Shown here piece by piece: positions 43,836-53,260 of a DNA stretch of 64,000 nucleotides. Source of the DNA: an uncultured Dorea sp. (GTDB lineage: Bacteria; Bacillota; Clostridia; Lachnospirales; Lachnospiraceae). The notes under the pieces are model-generated. The model worked only from the letters and a program-made list of their open reading frames with translations, was not told the DNA's origin and did no database searches. Where the stretch lies: assembly GCA_910589275.1 (NCBI GenBank), contig CAJUTH010000011.1, positions 19,256-83,255 on the forward strand, given 5' to 3'. Position 1 is the first letter of the stretch; the number at the start of each line of letters is the position of its first letter. A program made the translations under genes and the position numbers.

Positions 43836-44549
43836 TCAAGCATAACAGAACCCTCCTTTTTGCTTCTCGCAAAGCATTTTATATACCGTCCCATATTTTG
43901 AGAAGGATGTTTTATAAATATGGTTCTCTGTTAGCAGGGACGTCATCCACAAAGGAATAGAAGTACCGGTTTTGATCTCCATCAGCACCTGCCCCTCCTT
44001 AAGAATCGGCGTCCCATAGGCTCCGGCACAAAGCGACAGATCTGAATCCCTCCATAGAATATTCTCATCAAAGGTCACCCGGAATTCCCTCTCATTCTTT
44101 GCGTAGAACGCTTCTCTCTCATAGGAAAGAAATACTGCCGGCTGCGGATATTGATACTGCCGCAGAAAATAATCCAGCTCCCGCTCAATCTGCGTGTCTC
44201 CGAGCTTAGCTTTCCCCCTTACACAGTTCATCGCATCCCGCTCTGCTATTTCAATCCGGCGTTTATAAACCACCGACTGATATTTTTTCTTTAACTCTAG
44301 AAACACCTGACTGTCCGACTCTACCGTACCATAACTCCTGAGCCTGAGCTTCTCCTTATATACCGGATGCTCTATGGAACGCCGTATCAAAAGATAGCTG
44401 GACGTATCAAAATACAGATTGCAGATCGTACTGCGCCCATATTCGTCCCCCGTCATATACGCCTCCATTCCATGCATAATCTTCTCCTGCTGCCTCCGTG
44501 AAATCATATATTTTATCTCATACCGCTTAAATACATTTTGAATCCTCAT
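43836..44549 (-). CDS. VTC-domain polyphosphate polymerase-like protein
   Basis: This 237-residue protein matches the VTC domain found in yeast polyphosphate polymerase and its bacterial relatives. The N-terminal FKRYEIKYMISRRQ, KEKLRLRSYG and FLELKKKYQSVVYKRRIE provide the basic tunnel residues, and MEIKTGTSIPLW near the C-terminus gives an acidic metal ligand. It may make polyphosphate or process a similar phosphate chain. The start at 44549 has GGAGG 7 bases before it; the longer frame from 44663 lacks family similarity. It is first in the trio with DUF4956 and the beta-helix lipoprotein. Confidence 0.8.
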   Translation of the reverse strand: MRIQNVFKRYEIKYMISRRQQEKIMHGMEAYMTGDEYGRSTICNLYFDTSSYLLIRRSIEHPVYKEKLRLRSYGTVESDSQVFLELKKKYQSVVYKRRIEIAERDAMNCVRGKAKLGDTQIERELDYFLRQYQYPQPAVFLSYEREAFYAKNEREFRVTFDENILWRDSDLSLCAGAYGTPILKEGQVLMEIKTGTSIPLWMTSLLTENHIYKTSFSKYGTVYKMLCEKQKGGFCYA

Positions 44550-44693
44550 AAGACACCTCCAGACCTTACAGCACAGCCCGAAACTCAATAGAGTTCCATC
44601 CCTGATTCTGACATGAAACTTTTCTTTATGTGCCGTCACAATCACCTTTGCTGCTTTTTGCATAGTATAGCAGAGAATCCTGAAACAAAACTA

Positions 44694-44722
44694 AAAAACG
44701 CCCCGTTCTATCAGGCGTTTTT
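44694..44722. terminator. Terminator between tail-anchored gene and VTC gene
   Basis: AAAAACGCC pairs with GGCGTTTTT; the T-run works on either strand. It lies past the stop of the tail-anchored protein. Confidence 0.7.
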
Positions 44723-44774
44723 AGTATCCATATCTCTTCTATAATTTTGGCAATTGAAGACTGCTCCTTTTTTC

Positions 44775-46382
44775 CTAACCAAAAAGCAGCCGATAACAAA
44801 TATATACAAGCGCCACCGCCGCCACGCATGCCGCCTCTATCAGAATTGCCCTATCCTTTTTCTCCTTTGCTCCTTTTTTTAAATCCTCCGGCTCCGTTAA
44901 TATTCCCCAAGGACTGTATTTCTGCATTTTCAGCACAATTCCCTTTTTTTCATTTTCACCGATGGAACGTAAAAATTCGCGCCAATTGTTCTCCAGCAGC
45001 CGCATTCCCTTTATCAAGTCCGCCTGCATTGTCTGTTCCCTTAGAAGCATCTGAAAAAAACCTGCCCTGTCGGAATATGCCTCCTGTGCGCGGTATGTCT
45101 CATTCGCTTTTTTTTCCACAAAAAGACGGTATGCATACTCCAGCCCCTCTTCTATCGCCTTCTGCGGACTTCTCGTTCTTTCATACGCGTTCGTTGTATA
45201 ATAATATACCTTATAAATACCCTTCTGGGACAGATAATAATCCACCATCTGATTAATCGCATTCCTCAAAGGTGTCACCATACTATTATTTCTTCCGGCA
45301 TTTTCCGCATAAACCTGCCCCTTTATGTTCGTAATGGCGGCAATAAGCCCCCGCACTTCATCATTTTGCGCACTGATACCGGAATCTTTTAATAGATTAC
45401 CGCTTCCGTTCACATGAGACGCAAAAAGATTCGCCCGTTCAAGTTCCTTCCCTGTAAGCGCCGTTTTTCCCTCAGCGCTATCTGCATTTCCTCCTGAAAC
45501 TTTTCCTCTCTGGCTCATCTGCAGCTCTTCTGATTTTCGCTGGGCGTCAAATGCCTGATTCATCTGAATGCTTCTTCCATCCGCCAATTTATAAATCCTG
45601 CCCTCTTCCACTCCTGATGCTGTCTGCGCATAGGCGCTGCCGCGCGCTGCGCTTCTGCTGGCTGCCTGCTGACCCGAAGATTCCGGGACAAAATACCGAA
45701 AACTTCTGGCAGACGCCGTATTTCCCTGCGCATAAAATCTAGAAGCCGCCCTGCCGGAAATAGATTCTCCTGTCGCCTGCCTGTATACGCTGGCTTTAAT
45801 AAGATTTAAGGTGTCTGTCTGCCCTGTCTTCTCCAAAAGCTGTTTTAAATCCTTCAAGTCCACTTCCAGCAGAAGGTTCAGTTTCTCTGCAAGGACTGCA
45901 TTCAGCCGCTCCATCTGCGCTGCCTGCTCTTCACCCAGCGTATGGGTTAAAACCTCCTCCAAAAGTTCCAAATACAACTTGGATAGCTCCTCTAGCATAG
46001 CAGATAAGTCCTGTTCTTTCACCGGCATCCACTGCTGAAATGCCTCCCACAGCTCTTTCATCATCTCCAGTGTCCACCTAATATCCACATTCTCCGGAAG
46101 CTTTCCCTCAATTCCAAACCATTTACTCTGCTTAGACAACTCCGACGTATCCCTTTTATCCTCCTGCCGCTCTTCTTCCGCATCCTTTTTTGCTTCCCGT
46201 TCCGTACGTTCCCTCTCCAGCTCCTGACGCGCCTGCGCCGCCTGCCTTGCTGCCTCTGTAAGCAGTACTTGTCCGGCTTCTAACTGTGCGCTCTTTTTTG
46301 CAATTCTTGCATCCATTACCGATGCTGCCGCTGACGGCTGCATAGAACCGGAATTTCCGCCTGCCTGTTTTACTTCTGCCAT
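44775..46382 (-). CDS. Large tail-anchored coiled-coil protein, unknown function
   Basis: This protein of about 535 residues begins MAEVKQAGGNSGSMQP. It is rich in Ala, Gln, Glu and Lys in the first third (ARQAAQARQELERERTERE), suggesting coiled coil. A middle, Ser/Ala/Gly-rich part follows, then a helical domain. The last 20 residues (AACVAAVALVYICYRLLFG) form one membrane segment, so the protein is a C-terminal tail-anchored cytoplasmic one. I do not recognise a family. The frame is open further upstream to 46469, but GAGG precedes the ATG at 46382. It lies between pfkA and the VTC trio on the same strand. Confidence 0.6.
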   Translation of the reverse strand: MAEVKQAGGNSGSMQPSAAASVMDARIAKKSAQLEAGQVLLTEAARQAAQARQELERERTEREAKKDAEEERQEDKRDTSELSKQSKWFGIEGKLPENVDIRWTLEMMKELWEAFQQWMPVKEQDLSAMLEELSKLYLELLEEVLTHTLGEEQAAQMERLNAVLAEKLNLLLEVDLKDLKQLLEKTGQTDTLNLIKASVYRQATGESISGRAASRFYAQGNTASARSFRYFVPESSGQQAASRSAARGSAYAQTASGVEEGRIYKLADGRSIQMNQAFDAQRKSEELQMSQRGKVSGGNADSAEGKTALTGKELERANLFASHVNGSGNLLKDSGISAQNDEVRGLIAAITNIKGQVYAENAGRNNSMVTPLRNAINQMVDYYLSQKGIYKVYYYTTNAYERTRSPQKAIEEGLEYAYRLFVEKKANETYRAQEAYSDRAGFFQMLLREQTMQADLIKGMRLLENNWREFLRSIGENEKKGIVLKMQKYSPWGILTEPEDLKKGAKEKKDRAILIEAACVAAVALVYICYRLLFG

Positions 46383-46445
46383 ATCCTTCGCCTCAATTCC
46401 CCCTATATCTTTACTTAAACTATATCCTATTTTGTAATAAAAGAA

Positions 46446-46473
46446 AAGGGCTGATGAACACATCACCAACCCC
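46446..46473 (-). terminator. Weak terminator after pfkA
   Basis: An imperfect stem (GGGTTGGTGA with TCATCAGCCC) followed by TTTTCTTTT on the minus strand, downstream of pfkA. Confidence 0.45.
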
Positions 46474-46503
46474 TGTTATGTTTATGTAATAATTAATTCT
46501 TGT

Positions 46504-47547
46504 CTAGAATGAGAATGTCATTGCTTTCAGAACCTTCTTCTCCTCTTCATCCAGCTTGTTCTGCAGCTTAAGGCCCTCTACCATGTCAATATCCTTGAGT
46601 ACGCCGTCCTGACGTACAATAACCCGATTGGTCTTGCCTGCCGCCAGAGTCTGAACCGCCGCATATCCCATACGCGTAGCTGTTACACGGTCTCTTGCGG
46701 ACGGAGCGCCGCCCCTCTGCAGATGCCCCAATACAGTAACTCTTGGATCTAAGCCGAGTTCAGAACGAATCATGTCTGCAACCTGATCGCCCGCCGAACC
46801 GTTTCCAACTTCCTCATTGTCCAAACTGCCGTCAGATTTACGTTTTGCCCCCTCTGCAACAATTACCATAAAATGAGTACGTCCTGCAAGACGCGCATTC
46901 CGGATCTTCTCAGCTACATGAGCTTCAAAATCCCAAGGCTCCTCCGGAATCAAAACTGCTGTTGCTCCTGTAGCAATACCTACATACAGCGCAAGATTGC
47001 CTGCCCGGTGTCCCATAACCTCAATAACAGAACATCTCTCATGAGACTGCATTGTGTCACGGATCTTATCGATTGCCTCAATCGCCGTATTTGCAGCCGT
47101 ATCATATCCAATGCTATAGTGGCTGCATCCGATATCATTGTCAATCGTTCCGGGTATTCCTACTACTGAAATAGGAAATTCACTAGAAAGCGCCAATGCA
47201 CCGCTGAAGGTACCGTCGCCGCCGATCGTTACCAGCCCGTCCAAGCCAAATAAACGGCAGTTATTGTATGCCTTCTGGCGTCCTTCCTTTGTGCGGAATT
47301 CCTGGCTGCGGGCCGTATACAATATCGTACCGCCCTTGTTGATAATGCGGGCTACATCGCCGGCTGTCATACGAAACATATCGCCGTTAATCAGCCCGTG
47401 CCATCCGCGCCGGATTCCAACCACCTCAATGCCCATAAAAAGCGCTGTACGCACAACCGCGCGGACCGCTGCATTCATGCCGGGAGCATCGCCGCCGGAG
47501 GTCAGGACTCCAATTCGTCTTACTGCATTCTTCTTTTCATTTTCCAT
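46504..47547 (-). CDS. pfkA: 6-phosphofructokinase
   Basis: This 347-residue enzyme phosphorylates fructose 6-phosphate in glycolysis. Motifs are GVLTSGGDAPGMNAAVRA at the N-terminus, GGDGTFSGA with Gly at the ATP/PPi-deciding place, GIPGTIDNDIG with the catalytic Asp, and EVMGHRAGNLALYVG. The Gly points to ATP use rather than PPi. It is preceded by GAGGTGTTACT and an ATG at 47547; a frame from 47622 is open without similarity. Confidence 0.92.
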   Translation of the reverse strand: MENEKKNAVRRIGVLTSGGDAPGMNAAVRAVVRTALFMGIEVVGIRRGWHGLINGDMFRMTAGDVARIINKGGTILYTARSQEFRTKEGRQKAYNNCRLFGLDGLVTIGGDGTFSGALALSSEFPISVVGIPGTIDNDIGCSHYSIGYDTAANTAIEAIDKIRDTMQSHERCSVIEVMGHRAGNLALYVGIATGATAVLIPEEPWDFEAHVAEKIRNARLAGRTHFMVIVAEGAKRKSDGSLDNEEVGNGSAGDQVADMIRSELGLDPRVTVLGHLQRGGAPSARDRVTATRMGYAAVQTLAAGKTNRVIVRQDGVLKDIDMVEGLKLQNKLDEEEKKVLKAMTFSF

Positions 47548-47700
47548 AGTAACACCTCGTTTCCAGTTTCTCATGTACCTATACTGACTAAAATACATCC
47601 ACAAATATTTTAGCAATCCCAAAAAGATATGTCTATGGACATATTGATAAAAAGTTATTAAAGTTTTCGTGCATATCGCCCTATAAATACAGTTCCTCTC

Positions 47701-48495
47701 TTACAGGCTTCTTGAAATCTCTTCTGCTTCTTTTACTGCCTCAAATACCGCGCTCCGAAATCCCATCTGCTCTAACACGCGCACGCCGCCAATCGTCGTT
47801 CCCGCCGGCGAGCATACCATATCTTTCAATTCTCCCGGATGTTTTCCAGTCTCCATCACCATCTTAGCGCTTCCAAGCACCGCCTGGGCGGCAAATTTAT
47901 ATGCCTGCTTCCTCGGCATTCCGCAGCATACGGCTGAGTCCGCCATAGCCTCGATAAACATAAAAACAAACGCAGGCGAGCTTCCGCTTACCGCTGTAAC
48001 TGTATCCATCAGCCTTTCCGGAACAATCTCCACACAGCTAAAGCTCTCCAGTATCCCCTTTACCGTATCCAAATCCTCATCAGAAATCCATTCATTCGGG
48101 CAGGCTGCCGTCATACCTTCCCCTACTAGCGCCGGTGTGTTCGGCATACAGCGTACAAGCTTTACATCTTTGCCAAACTGATCTCTTAACCATGCAAGCG
48201 TTTTCCCCGGCGCAATCGTAATAATGATCTGCTCCGGCCTGACTTCTTCCTTAATCCCGCAAATCACATCTTCATAGAACTGCGGCTTTACAGATAAAAA
48301 TATGACGTCCGCTTTCCGAACTGCCTCTTTATTATCGGCTGTTACCTCAATTTTAAATTGCTCCTTAACTCTTTCTCTTCCCGGTGCGTATAAATCAGCT
48401 CCGATGATATCTTCCGGAGTAACGATACCCTTCTTAATAACTCCACCCATAATTGCCGATGCCATATTACCTGTTCCGATAAATCCCAGCTTCAT
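47701..48495 (-). CDS. proC: Pyrroline-5-carboxylate reductase
   Basis: This 264-residue NAD(P)-dependent enzyme makes proline. GFIGTGNMASAIMGG is the cofactor motif at residues 4-18; VRCMPNTPALVGEGMTA and TAVSGSSPAFVFMFIEA are the conserved substrate regions; and SPAGTTIGGVRVLEQ is the C-terminal signature. It is a single gene between pfkA and a chorismate-mutase-like gene. Confidence 0.93.
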   Translation of the reverse strand: MKLGFIGTGNMASAIMGGVIKKGIVTPEDIIGADLYAPGRERVKEQFKIEVTADNKEAVRKADVIFLSVKPQFYEDVICGIKEEVRPEQIIITIAPGKTLAWLRDQFGKDVKLVRCMPNTPALVGEGMTAACPNEWISDEDLDTVKGILESFSCVEIVPERLMDTVTAVSGSSPAFVFMFIEAMADSAVCCGMPRKQAYKFAAQAVLGSAKMVMETGKHPGELKDMVCSPAGTTIGGVRVLEQMGFRSAVFEAVKEAEEISRSL

Positions 48496-48566
48496 TGCTC
48501 TCCTCCCTATATCTTGTATTTATTTTCTTAGACCTTAGCACCTCTCATTTAAAATGTCAACGACCC

Positions 48567-49130
48567 TTACCGAAGTTCTACGATTCGAAATCCTTCCGAT
48601 TCCTTTGCTGTCTGGCACAAGAACTGCCTCATTCCCGTTTCCGCGATATTTCCGTCAAGAACCAGCTCCGCTTCCTGCCAGCCATCCTTTGTGACAAGCT
48701 TCATCTCATCAATCATAATCTGATTCAGCTTCGCCATATTAAGAAATAAATTCAAATCGCTGGCCGCTTTCTCGCAGACAAACGCAATCTTCACCTGAGT
48801 GTGCGCGGTCTGCGCATCTAATCCAGCCTTTTCAAGCTCGTCTCTCAGCACCTTATCCTGCAGCTCCGTCAAAATCCCATACTGATATCTCCTGCTGACG
48901 CTCATCAGATGCCGGAGAAACGCTGCATATTCATCATAAACGGAGGCGTCCACGTCCGCGCCCCGTTTCTCAATGATCGCAAGCTCCCTTTCCAAAACAA
49001 ACACGCTTTCGCTCCCCATTGCCGCCTTGGCTTCGGCTACGTGCTTCGCACATGCCATCCTTTCAAGAAACAGCGGTTTTATCTGTGTATCTAACTGGTC
49101 AATTTTTGCGCGGATTTCATCCAACTTCAT
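48567..49130 (-). CDS. Chorismate-mutase-domain protein
   Basis: The first 90 residues form an AroQ-type chorismate mutase helix set: LDEIRAKIDQLDTQIKPLFLERM, then AKAAMGSESVFVLERELAII. The remaining 95 residues do not match a family I know. In place of the frequent prephenate dehydratase partner there is a short alpha/beta segment. It may convert chorismate to prephenate or be a degenerate regulatory version. The Arg of IRAKID and the Glu of ERE are kept. It is monocistronic. Confidence 0.6.
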   Translation of the reverse strand: MKLDEIRAKIDQLDTQIKPLFLERMACAKHVAEAKAAMGSESVFVLERELAIIEKRGADVDASVYDEYAAFLRHLMSVSRRYQYGILTELQDKVLRDELEKAGLDAQTAHTQVKIAFVCEKAASDLNLFLNMAKLNQIMIDEMKLVTKDGWQEAELVLDGNIAETGMRQFLCQTAKESEGFRIVELR

Positions 49131-49187
49131 CTCTTTTTCCCTCCAAATTCTTCCGGCATCCTGCCAGAAGCAGAGCCGGATAACTCA

Positions 49188-49215
49188 AAAGCCGGGACAT
49201 CCCCATCCCGGCCTC
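49188..49215 (-). terminator. Terminator after FAD oxidoreductase
   Basis: GCCGGGA and TCCCGGC pair around an 8-base loop, followed by TTTTG on the minus strand. Confidence 0.65.
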
Positions 49216-49232
49216 ATCCATATCTGTTTATT

Positions 49233-50492
49233 CTATATCATCGCTCCTTGTTTTTCAAGCTCCGCGCGGATATCCCGTATATCCGCCGTTCCCTTCAGTG
49301 CCTGATGCGCAGCCGCAACGCCCGCCCCGTGGCCCGTGGCAAAGCAGGTTCCCATAACGCGCACCGCCGCAAATCCTATCGGATCCGAGGAAACGATGCG
49401 GCCAGCGCCATAGAGATTTTCTATATTCACTGACTGCAGCGCCCCCAATGGTATATCAAAATAACTTCCGTTTTCCACATCCATATATTCCGCCATCTTC
49501 GTCTGGCTCTTATGTATCTCCGGTTTCCAGCCGCCCCGGGCGATACTGTCCTCACATTTCCGCCTTTCCAGCACATCCCCCGCCGTAACTGATTTTTTCC
49601 CGACTATCCTTCTTGTCTCACGAAAACCAATGGACGGCCCCATAACCGCCAGCTCGCTGTTCTCCATGCCGGGCATATATTTCTTCAAAGCCTTTGCATA
49701 AGAAACAGCCTGCCTTCTTCCATCCTTTTCAAGAGCCGTCAGCTCTCTTCCGTCCAGACCCTTTGGAATCACAGTAGGCAGAAGAACCGTTACAATATCT
49801 GAGTTATCCCGCACCTGAATAAATCCCTTCTCTCTGGTCAAATAGGGAATCCCTTCCTCTTTTGCCTTAGAAACCGCCTGTTCCACCGCACCCGGGGTCA
49901 TCGGCTTCGATGTATCCACGCCGCTTAAGCGGAAGGTCAGCGTTGCCGCCTGAACATTTCCTTCCTCGTCGCCCCAGACTGTTTCAGCGCCCGCCATCCT
50001 TGCCAGATTGGCGTCTCCGGTCGCGTCCACAAAGCACCGGGCCTTCACTGTGAACGCGCATTCGTCGTCCATACACCGCAGGGACAAAATCCTGCCATGC
50101 TCCACCTTTGCCCCAATCATATAAGTATGCATCAGACAGTCCACTCCTTCTGCATCCATCAAATTATCCAGCGCGCACTTCAGATACTCCGGCTGAAAAT
50201 TAATGTTTTTATTCCCTGCCGCGGAAATGATATAGGTCATCGTATCTCCCAGCTTTTCCATTTCCTCTAAAACCTTGTCTCCCATTCCTGCAACCACTTT
50301 CACCGGATCGCCGCCGCAGGTAAAAAATCCGCAGAATGCAGCTACTCCGCTATTGGTTGCCTCTCCGCCCAGATAAGGATTCCTCTCAATGAGCAGCGTT
50401 TTTGCGCCGCTTCTTGCCGCGCCGGCAGCGGCTGCCGCTCCGGCTGTACCGCCGCCCGCAATTACAACATCATATTCATAACTTCTATCCAT
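49233..50492 (-). CDS. FAD-dependent oxidoreductase (FAD_oxidored type)
   Basis: This 419-residue flavoprotein has the N-terminal dinucleotide motif VIAGGGTAGAAAAAGAARSG, then LLIERNPYLGGEATNSG and FVDATGDANLARMAGAE. It ends with NLYGAGRIVSSDPIGFAAVR. The family (PF12831) includes poorly characterised dehydrogenases with FAD. It lies 87 bases after an SLC13-type organic-anion transporter and a divergent LysR gene. It is therefore likely to oxidise a carboxylic acid taken up by the transporter. Substrate not known. Confidence 0.8.
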   Translation of the reverse strand: MDRSYEYDVVIAGGGTAGAAAAAGAARSGAKTLLIERNPYLGGEATNSGVAAFCGFFTCGGDPVKVVAGMGDKVLEEMEKLGDTMTYIISAAGNKNINFQPEYLKCALDNLMDAEGVDCLMHTYMIGAKVEHGRILSLRCMDDECAFTVKARCFVDATGDANLARMAGAETVWGDEEGNVQAATLTFRLSGVDTSKPMTPGAVEQAVSKAKEEGIPYLTREKGFIQVRDNSDIVTVLLPTVIPKGLDGRELTALEKDGRRQAVSYAKALKKYMPGMENSELAVMGPSIGFRETRRIVGKKSVTAGDVLERRKCEDSIARGGWKPEIHKSQTKMAEYMDVENGSYFDIPLGALQSVNIENLYGAGRIVSSDPIGFAAVRVMGTCFATGHGAGVAAAHQALKGTADIRDIRAELEKQGAMI

Positions 50493-50579
50493 ACCATATC
50501 TCCTGCCTGTCTTTTTCTATCTATTCTGCAATATATCCCTCTGCTTTCCGTATACTCTTTATATCCCCGCGCTATCCGT

Positions 50580-52037
50580 TTACATTACGACCGAGCCCAG
50601 CGGATATGCAAAAAACGTCAGCACTAGAATCGCCATCACCGCAAATATACCGCCCCAGATAAACATAGACTTTGTATTTGTCCAGCCGGAGCCGATCGCA
50701 ACCGTATTCACTGTGCTCTGGCCAGCCGGAGTCATATTGCATACGCCTGCCGCAAAGCCTACCATACAAACCACAGCCGCCACATTAACCGCTCCTTCCG
50801 GAAGCGCCGTTAATACCGATAAAGCAACCGCGCTGACAACCGTCGTAGTTACGATATTGGATGAAAAATTCGTCTCAACCACCGCCCATGTCATGAAGAA
50901 CAGGATCATCCCCATGACCGGAAGGCTGCCTGTCAGCGGCTCTAAGGTGCCCGTCAGCCATGCGCTGATTCCTACCTCTTCATTGGTCAGACAGGAGCCA
51001 AGCTGGGTAGCCGCCGCCGTCATCAGGATACTTCCCCAGAGAATCCCCTTGCTGGTTACTTCTTTAAAATTCAAAATACGCTCGCCGTCTGCCTGCACCA
51101 CAAACAGGATCACACATCCCAGAAGCGGAGGCATCGCCGTAGACCAGCCGTTTATCACTGCGTATACGTCCGGAAGCGCTCCCTTAATAAGGCTCGGCCC
51201 TACCCATAGGAATACGGTCAGGAACATAACCCCCAGAATGATCTTCTCCCGGTAATCTGCCGCCGGAACAGTTCCTCTAAGGCTCATTGCCTTCTCCGGC
51301 TGGATATCTGTGATATCATCCGGCCGGTAAATAAATTTGAATACCAGTATCAACAGGACAATCAGGAGAATACCGGCCGGTATTCCCATCGCCATATATT
51401 GGAACTGATTTACATCATTGCCTGTCGCTGCCGTATAATATCCGATCGCCATGGTAGGCCATACATGGCCGATTGCCGTCATGCCGGAAGACAAGCTGAT
51501 GCAAAAGGCTGTTCCCATCATGATCATGTTGCCAGCTTTGCCGCCCTTCTTCACCTCAAGCACCGCGAAAATATCCTCCAAAAACGGCATAAACGCCACA
51601 AACAATACCGAAGGCGAAATAAACAGTCCCATAAAGGTTACCGCCGCAAACAGGAAGCACACAAAATACCATGGCCCCTTTCTCGCAATTCCGTTCGTGA
51701 TAAAAGAAATGGTACATCTCCGCACAAAATTCGTCTTAGCCAGCGGATACACCAGCGCAAATGTAAAAATCAAAAACGCCACCGTCGTGTTGCCGAAGGC
51801 TCCGGAAAAAGTACCTCCAAACCCAAATACCGGGATAAATCCTAACGCCAGCAGCGTAATCATGCTGGGCCAGTCAATGGACAGGCCGATCCACATGATC
51901 AGCGAGCCAAAAAACACTCCCAGTACCGCTACTGCATCCGCAGACAGCCCTCCTATTCCCGGTATAAACCTTGCCCCAATGATAACAGCCAGAGCCAAAA
52001 CTAATACCAGCGTTTCCTTCGTGCTTTTCTTTGCCAT
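50580..52037 (-). CDS. SLC13/DASS-type anion permease
   Basis: This 485-residue integral membrane protein has about twelve helices. The SLC13/ArsB-like fold shows in FGNTTVAFLIFTFALVYPL, SSGMTAIGHVWPTMAIG and the second repeat SNIVTTTVVSAVALS. It most likely imports di- or tricarboxylates with Na+ or H+. It is read divergently from a LysR gene, its probable regulator, and is followed by an FAD oxidoreductase. Confidence 0.8.
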   Translation of the reverse strand: MAKKSTKETLVLVLALAVIIGARFIPGIGGLSADAVAVLGVFFGSLIMWIGLSIDWPSMITLLALGFIPVFGFGGTFSGAFGNTTVAFLIFTFALVYPLAKTNFVRRCTISFITNGIARKGPWYFVCFLFAAVTFMGLFISPSVLFVAFMPFLEDIFAVLEVKKGGKAGNMIMMGTAFCISLSSGMTAIGHVWPTMAIGYYTAATGNDVNQFQYMAMGIPAGILLIVLLILVFKFIYRPDDITDIQPEKAMSLRGTVPAADYREKIILGVMFLTVFLWVGPSLIKGALPDVYAVINGWSTAMPPLLGCVILFVVQADGERILNFKEVTSKGILWGSILMTAAATQLGSCLTNEEVGISAWLTGTLEPLTGSLPVMGMILFFMTWAVVETNFSSNIVTTTVVSAVALSVLTALPEGAVNVAAVVCMVGFAAGVCNMTPAGQSTVNTVAIGSGWTNTKSMFIWGGIFAVMAILVLTFFAYPLGSVVM

Positions 52038-52298
52038 AAATTATCTCTCCTTCCCTATAAACCATGCCACTGTTTGGAAATCATTTGGCTGCTCGGAGAT
52101 CCTTGGCATAGAAAATCCAGCGAGACAGATACCTTCCAAGCAGCAGCCGATTTAAATTAAATATATTTTATACTTGTTCTTGTTATTTGTAAAATACTAA
52201 TATATTATAAAATAAATAGGAAAAAACTATAACGCGTGTCATTTTTGTATATGTGCACAAATTCACCCCAAATAAATTCGGAAAGGATGATTTCGTTT
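52038..52298. promoter_or_regulatory. Divergent control region of LysR and permease genes
   Basis: A 261-bp AT-rich region between divergent genes. On the minus strand TTTACA and TATAAA stand 15 bases apart, a weak promoter for the permease. A typical LysR pair of sites is likely here but I cannot single one out. Nothing else is seen. Confidence 0.4.
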
Positions 52299-53201
52299 AT
52301 GCAGATTCACCAATTACGATATGCCCTGAAAGTTGCAGAAAAAAAGAGTTTCTCCGCAGCAGCTAAGGAACTGTTCATCGCCCAGCCCTCCTTATCGCAG
52401 CAGATTCTGAAATTAGAGCAGGAACTTGGAATTCCGCTTTTTGTCCGGCACTCCAAATCAGTTTCCCTCACAGAAGCCGGAGAATATTTTGCCGCTTCGG
52501 CAGAACGCATTTTAAATAGTATCGAGCAATTATCCGAACGGATGGATAAATTCAGCAGGATGCAGGATGGCACGCTCCGGGTCGGAATGCTGTGGATTGC
52601 CGGGTATCTGAATTATCCTCAGATCCTTACCGATTTCTACCGGAGATACCCGGGAATTACATATAAAATCACGATAGACGGAAGCCACGCGCTCTTAAAA
52701 CTACTTCTGGCGCGATCCATCAATTCCGCATTTATCATCAGCCACGAAAATATTCTCCGAAAGGAAGAAGACCTTTATTACCAGAAGCTTCAGGATGACT
52801 ACTATGTAGCGGTTGTAAATAAAACGCATCCATTTGCTGAAAAAAATATACTGAATATCGAAGATTTCCATGAACAGAATATCATTATGCCCTCCAGAGA
52901 TTCCGCTTTCCGCAGGGAACTGGAACAGATTTTTGACCAGCATTTTGTATCGCCAAAAATCGTATGCGAAACCAGCCAGTCCGATATCGGTATGCTGCTG
53001 GCAGCGCAGGGACTTGCCGTCTATTTTTCCTCAAACTCCATTGCCCACCGGCTGAAAACAGAAGACCATGTGATTGTTCCGTTGGAAACAGACCTTCACA
53101 GGACGATATTCTATGTAACGCTGAAGGAATCGCTGGATTATCCGATTGCAAAGGCGTTTACTGCATTTGTAAGGCATTATCCTTTTGATTGCAGCATGTA
53201 A
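52299..53201 (+). CDS. LysR-family transcriptional regulator
   Basis: This protein of about 300 residues starts MQIHQLRYALKVAEKKSFSA with an N-terminal HTH (AAKELFIAQPSLSQQILKLE) and then a substrate-binding domain. LysR regulators need a small-molecule inducer, here probably the substrate of the divergent SLC13 permease. The upstream frame to 52236 is open but lacks similarity. The 3' end (coding AFVRHYPFDCSM) is partly repeated at 54693, see the island features. Confidence 0.88.
   Translation: MQIHQLRYALKVAEKKSFSAAAKELFIAQPSLSQQILKLEQELGIPLFVRHSKSVSLTEAGEYFAASAERILNSIEQLSERMDKFSRMQDGTLRVGMLWIAGYLNYPQILTDFYRRYPGITYKITIDGSHALLKLLLARSINSAFIISHENILRKEEDLYYQKLQDDYYVAVVNKTHPFAEKNILNIEDFHEQNIIMPSRDSAFRRELEQIFDQHFVSPKIVCETSQSDIGMLLAAQGLAVYFSSNSIAHRLKTEDHVIVPLETDLHRTIFYVTLKESLDYPIAKAFTAFVRHYPFDCSM
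53165..53191 (+). repeat. Left copy of lysR 3'-end repeat
   Basis: A 27-base stretch at the end of lysR that recurs at 54693-54719 with 25 matches. The right copy also reads FVKHYPFDW and stops, like the lysR C-terminus. The pair flanks an IS and toxin block and resembles attachment sites in a gene 3' end. Confidence 0.5.
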
Positions 53202-53260
53202 TCCTTTATTTTTCGATTCGCACCACTCCCTATAATTAGTGCATAGTGGAGAAGGTGTCT

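Noticed and set aside
46504..47547. PPi-dependent phosphofructokinase
   Set aside because: The deciding residue in GGDGT is Gly, as in ATP-dependent enzymes.
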